DNA of 6,416 nt. Source: Ferruginibacter sp. (GTDB taxonomy: Bacteria > Bacteroidota > Bacteroidia > Chitinophagales > Chitinophagaceae). Positions 5,345 through 6,416 of this stretch are shown piece after piece. The position numbers and the translations under genes are program-made. The notes under the pieces were generated by a model. The model saw nothing but the letters and a program-made list of their open reading frames with translations, did no database searches and was not told where the DNA came from. Each line of letters begins with the position of its first letter. Position 1 is the first letter of the stretch. The stretch is from the NCBI GenBank assembly GCA_025352435.1, contig JANXTN010000080.1, positions 1 to 6,416 on the forward strand. The letters are read 5' to 3'.

Positions 5345-6409
5345 GTTTCCTTTTATCATAAACACATAATCTTTCATTTTTTCTACTTGGCCGGGTCTGT
5401 CTAGACCTTTCAAACAAGGATAGGAATTGATTTTAATTTTCTCGTTCTGTTTAATTTTTTTAACCTCCTCAATAGCCCTATAAATATTAGCTGATTTAAT
5501 GGCATACACAACTCCGGTTGCATTAGTTTCTGTACTTGTAACAATTCCTACAAGTTCACCATTCTTTGTAACAACAGGCGAGCCACTGTTTCCTTCATTT
5601 GCCGCTGTACTTATCTGGCAAAAAACAGTGTCCATTAAATAACCATTTTTAGCACTTACATATCCTTCACCATAAACAATTTCCTGTTTAGGATAACCCA
5701 ACATAAAAATCGCTTCACCTAATTTGGCACCAGTCTTTCTTATAGAGTAAGGTAGAGATGGTAATCTTTTAAATGTAGAGTCTGTAATTTTTAAAATTGC
5801 CATATCATTTAACAAGTCAACATAAACTGTACTGGCATAAAATTGTTCACCAGCATTATTTTCTACAATTAGGTGATGAGCTGCTTCTTTGATAACATGC
5901 GCATTTGTAACTATGTAATTATTGGTGGCATCAATCATAAAACCGGTCGCTCTAAACCTAGAATCGAAAACAGGTTTAGCATTTTTTATTACGCCTCCGT
6001 TTTGTACAATCTCATTTAGTTTATTTTCAATTTTTCTTGTTTTTTCTGCTTCTTTATTAATCTTATCTACGAGTGGTTTAATATTGGTTTTATCGCCTGT
6101 GGAAACGGTAGAAACTGCTGTAGCTATGAGCAATGATACCAATCCTGCAATTGATGCAGCCACAGCTATATCTTTTTTATAACGCTGCCAAAGTTGAATA
6201 ATTTTAGAAGGTGCAGCAGCGGAAGTACGGGTAAGGAAGTTTTCTTTAGTGAGTTTATTTTCTACTTCTGTAAGAAGTGTTTTAAATTGTTTTTTTTGGC
6301 TGAAAGAATCAAGCTGGTTTAAAAAGAAAATCTGTTCAACAACTGCCTGGTCAAGATCAGGGTTATTTTTTCTTAGATCTTCAAAATAAATTTTTTCTTC
6401 GGCTGACAT
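5342..6409 (-). CDS. Membrane-anchored trypsin-like (S1C/DegP-related) serine protease with cytoplasmic N-domain
   Basis: The 355-aa protein has three parts. Residues 1-80 are a charged, mostly helical, presumably cytoplasmic domain. A transmembrane helix (IAVAASIAGLVSLLIATAV, 81-99) follows RYKKD, which by the positive-inside rule puts the rest in the periplasm. A short coiled-coil-like linker (about 108-137) leads to a trypsin-fold protease at about 150-315. The triad is complete: His171 in TNAHV, Asp202 in NDMAI and Ser275 in GNSGSP. It resembles the HtrA/DegP protease domain, but only about 40 residues follow, so there is no PDZ domain; the tail carries LKGLDRPGQ (333-341). I recall this architecture in Chitinophagaceae, sometimes beside ECF-type sigma factor genes, which would make the N-domain a possible regulatory or anti-sigma-like module; that is inference. 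The ATG at 6409 is preceded by AGGAG only 2 nt away. The promoter lies outside the window. Confidence 0.9.
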   Translation of the reverse strand: MSAEEKIYFEDLRKNNPDLDQAVVEQIFFLNQLDSFSQKKQFKTLLTEVENKLTKENFLTRTSAAAPSKIIQLWQRYKKDIAVAASIAGLVSLLIATAVSTVSTGDKTNIKPLVDKINKEAEKTRKIENKLNEIVQNGGVIKNAKPVFDSRFRATGFMIDATNNYIVTNAHVIKEAAHHLIVENNAGEQFYASTVYVDLLNDMAILKITDSTFKRLPSLPYSIRKTGAKLGEAIFMLGYPKQEIVYGEGYVSAKNGYLMDTVFCQISTAANEGNSGSPVVTKNGELVGIVTSTETNATGVVYAIKSANIYRAIEEVKKIKQNEKIKINSYPCLKGLDRPGQVEKMKDYVFMIKGN

Positions 6410-6416
6410 TTCTCCT
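6410..6416 (-). promoter_or_regulatory. AGGAG motif very close to the protease start codon
   Basis: Read on the minus strand, AGGAGAA directly precedes the ATG at 6409, the only Shine-Dalgarno-like sequence ahead of any gene here. The AGGAG core is just 2 nt from the ATG, shorter than the 5-9 nt that works well. It may be accidental, or it may be the last codons of an overlapping or abutting upstream gene. The window ends at 6416, so this cannot be resolved. Confidence 0.3.

Noticed and set aside
1..6416. Mobile element, CRISPR array, tRNA/rRNA, or defence-system cluster
   Set aside because: I found no transposase, terminal inverted repeats, regularly spaced long direct repeats, cloverleaf or rRNA sequence, and every gene over 200 codons has an ordinary housekeeping or envelope assignment or is an isolated hypothetical.

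Overview
This AT-rich window looks like chromosomal housekeeping DNA from a member of the Bacteroidota, probably family Chitinophagaceae. Four things point that way. A textbook Bacteroidota -7 promoter box (TATCTTTG) stands in front of lipB. No gene except the one at the right edge has a Shine-Dalgarno-like sequence, and leaders are A/T-rich. Two exported proteins have signal peptides ending in an A-Q junction. The predicted proteins also resemble families I know from this group. The family assignment is inference, since no search was run.

Layout from left to right. Positions 1-383 (minus) hold the N-terminal part of an exported M28-type metallopeptidase that runs off the window. Positions 576-1631 (minus) encode an RluA/RluD-type 23S rRNA pseudouridine synthase with an S4 domain. 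A 221-bp divergent intergenic region follows, with a short degenerate heptamer array at each end; the right-hand array abuts the lipB promoter. Positions 1853-2578 (plus) encode octanoyltransferase LipB. Its stop codon overlaps the 3' end of a convergent gene (2573-3277, minus) for an exported protein of unknown function with a fibronectin-III-like half. Upstream of that, on the same strand, is a PLP-dependent enzyme of the ACC deaminase/D-cysteine desulfhydrase family (3360-4265). A very AT-rich divergent region of 133 bp separates it from a sugar-phosphate nucleotidyltransferase-like gene (4399-5298, plus). That gene converges on a membrane-anchored trypsin-like serine protease (5342-6409, minus). 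The two share a strong bidirectional terminator that overlaps the protease stop codon.

The genes do not form one pathway. They are short transcription units covering rRNA modification, lipoate synthesis, amino-acid/sulfur metabolism, sugar-nucleotide chemistry and envelope proteolysis. I see no mobile element, CRISPR array, RNA gene, toxin-antitoxin pair or defence system. The least explained items are the heptamer arrays around the rluD-lipB intergenic region, the exported Fn3-like protein, and the protease's cytoplasmic N-terminal domain, which may couple to a regulator encoded beyond the right edge. I found no convincing new multi-gene system.
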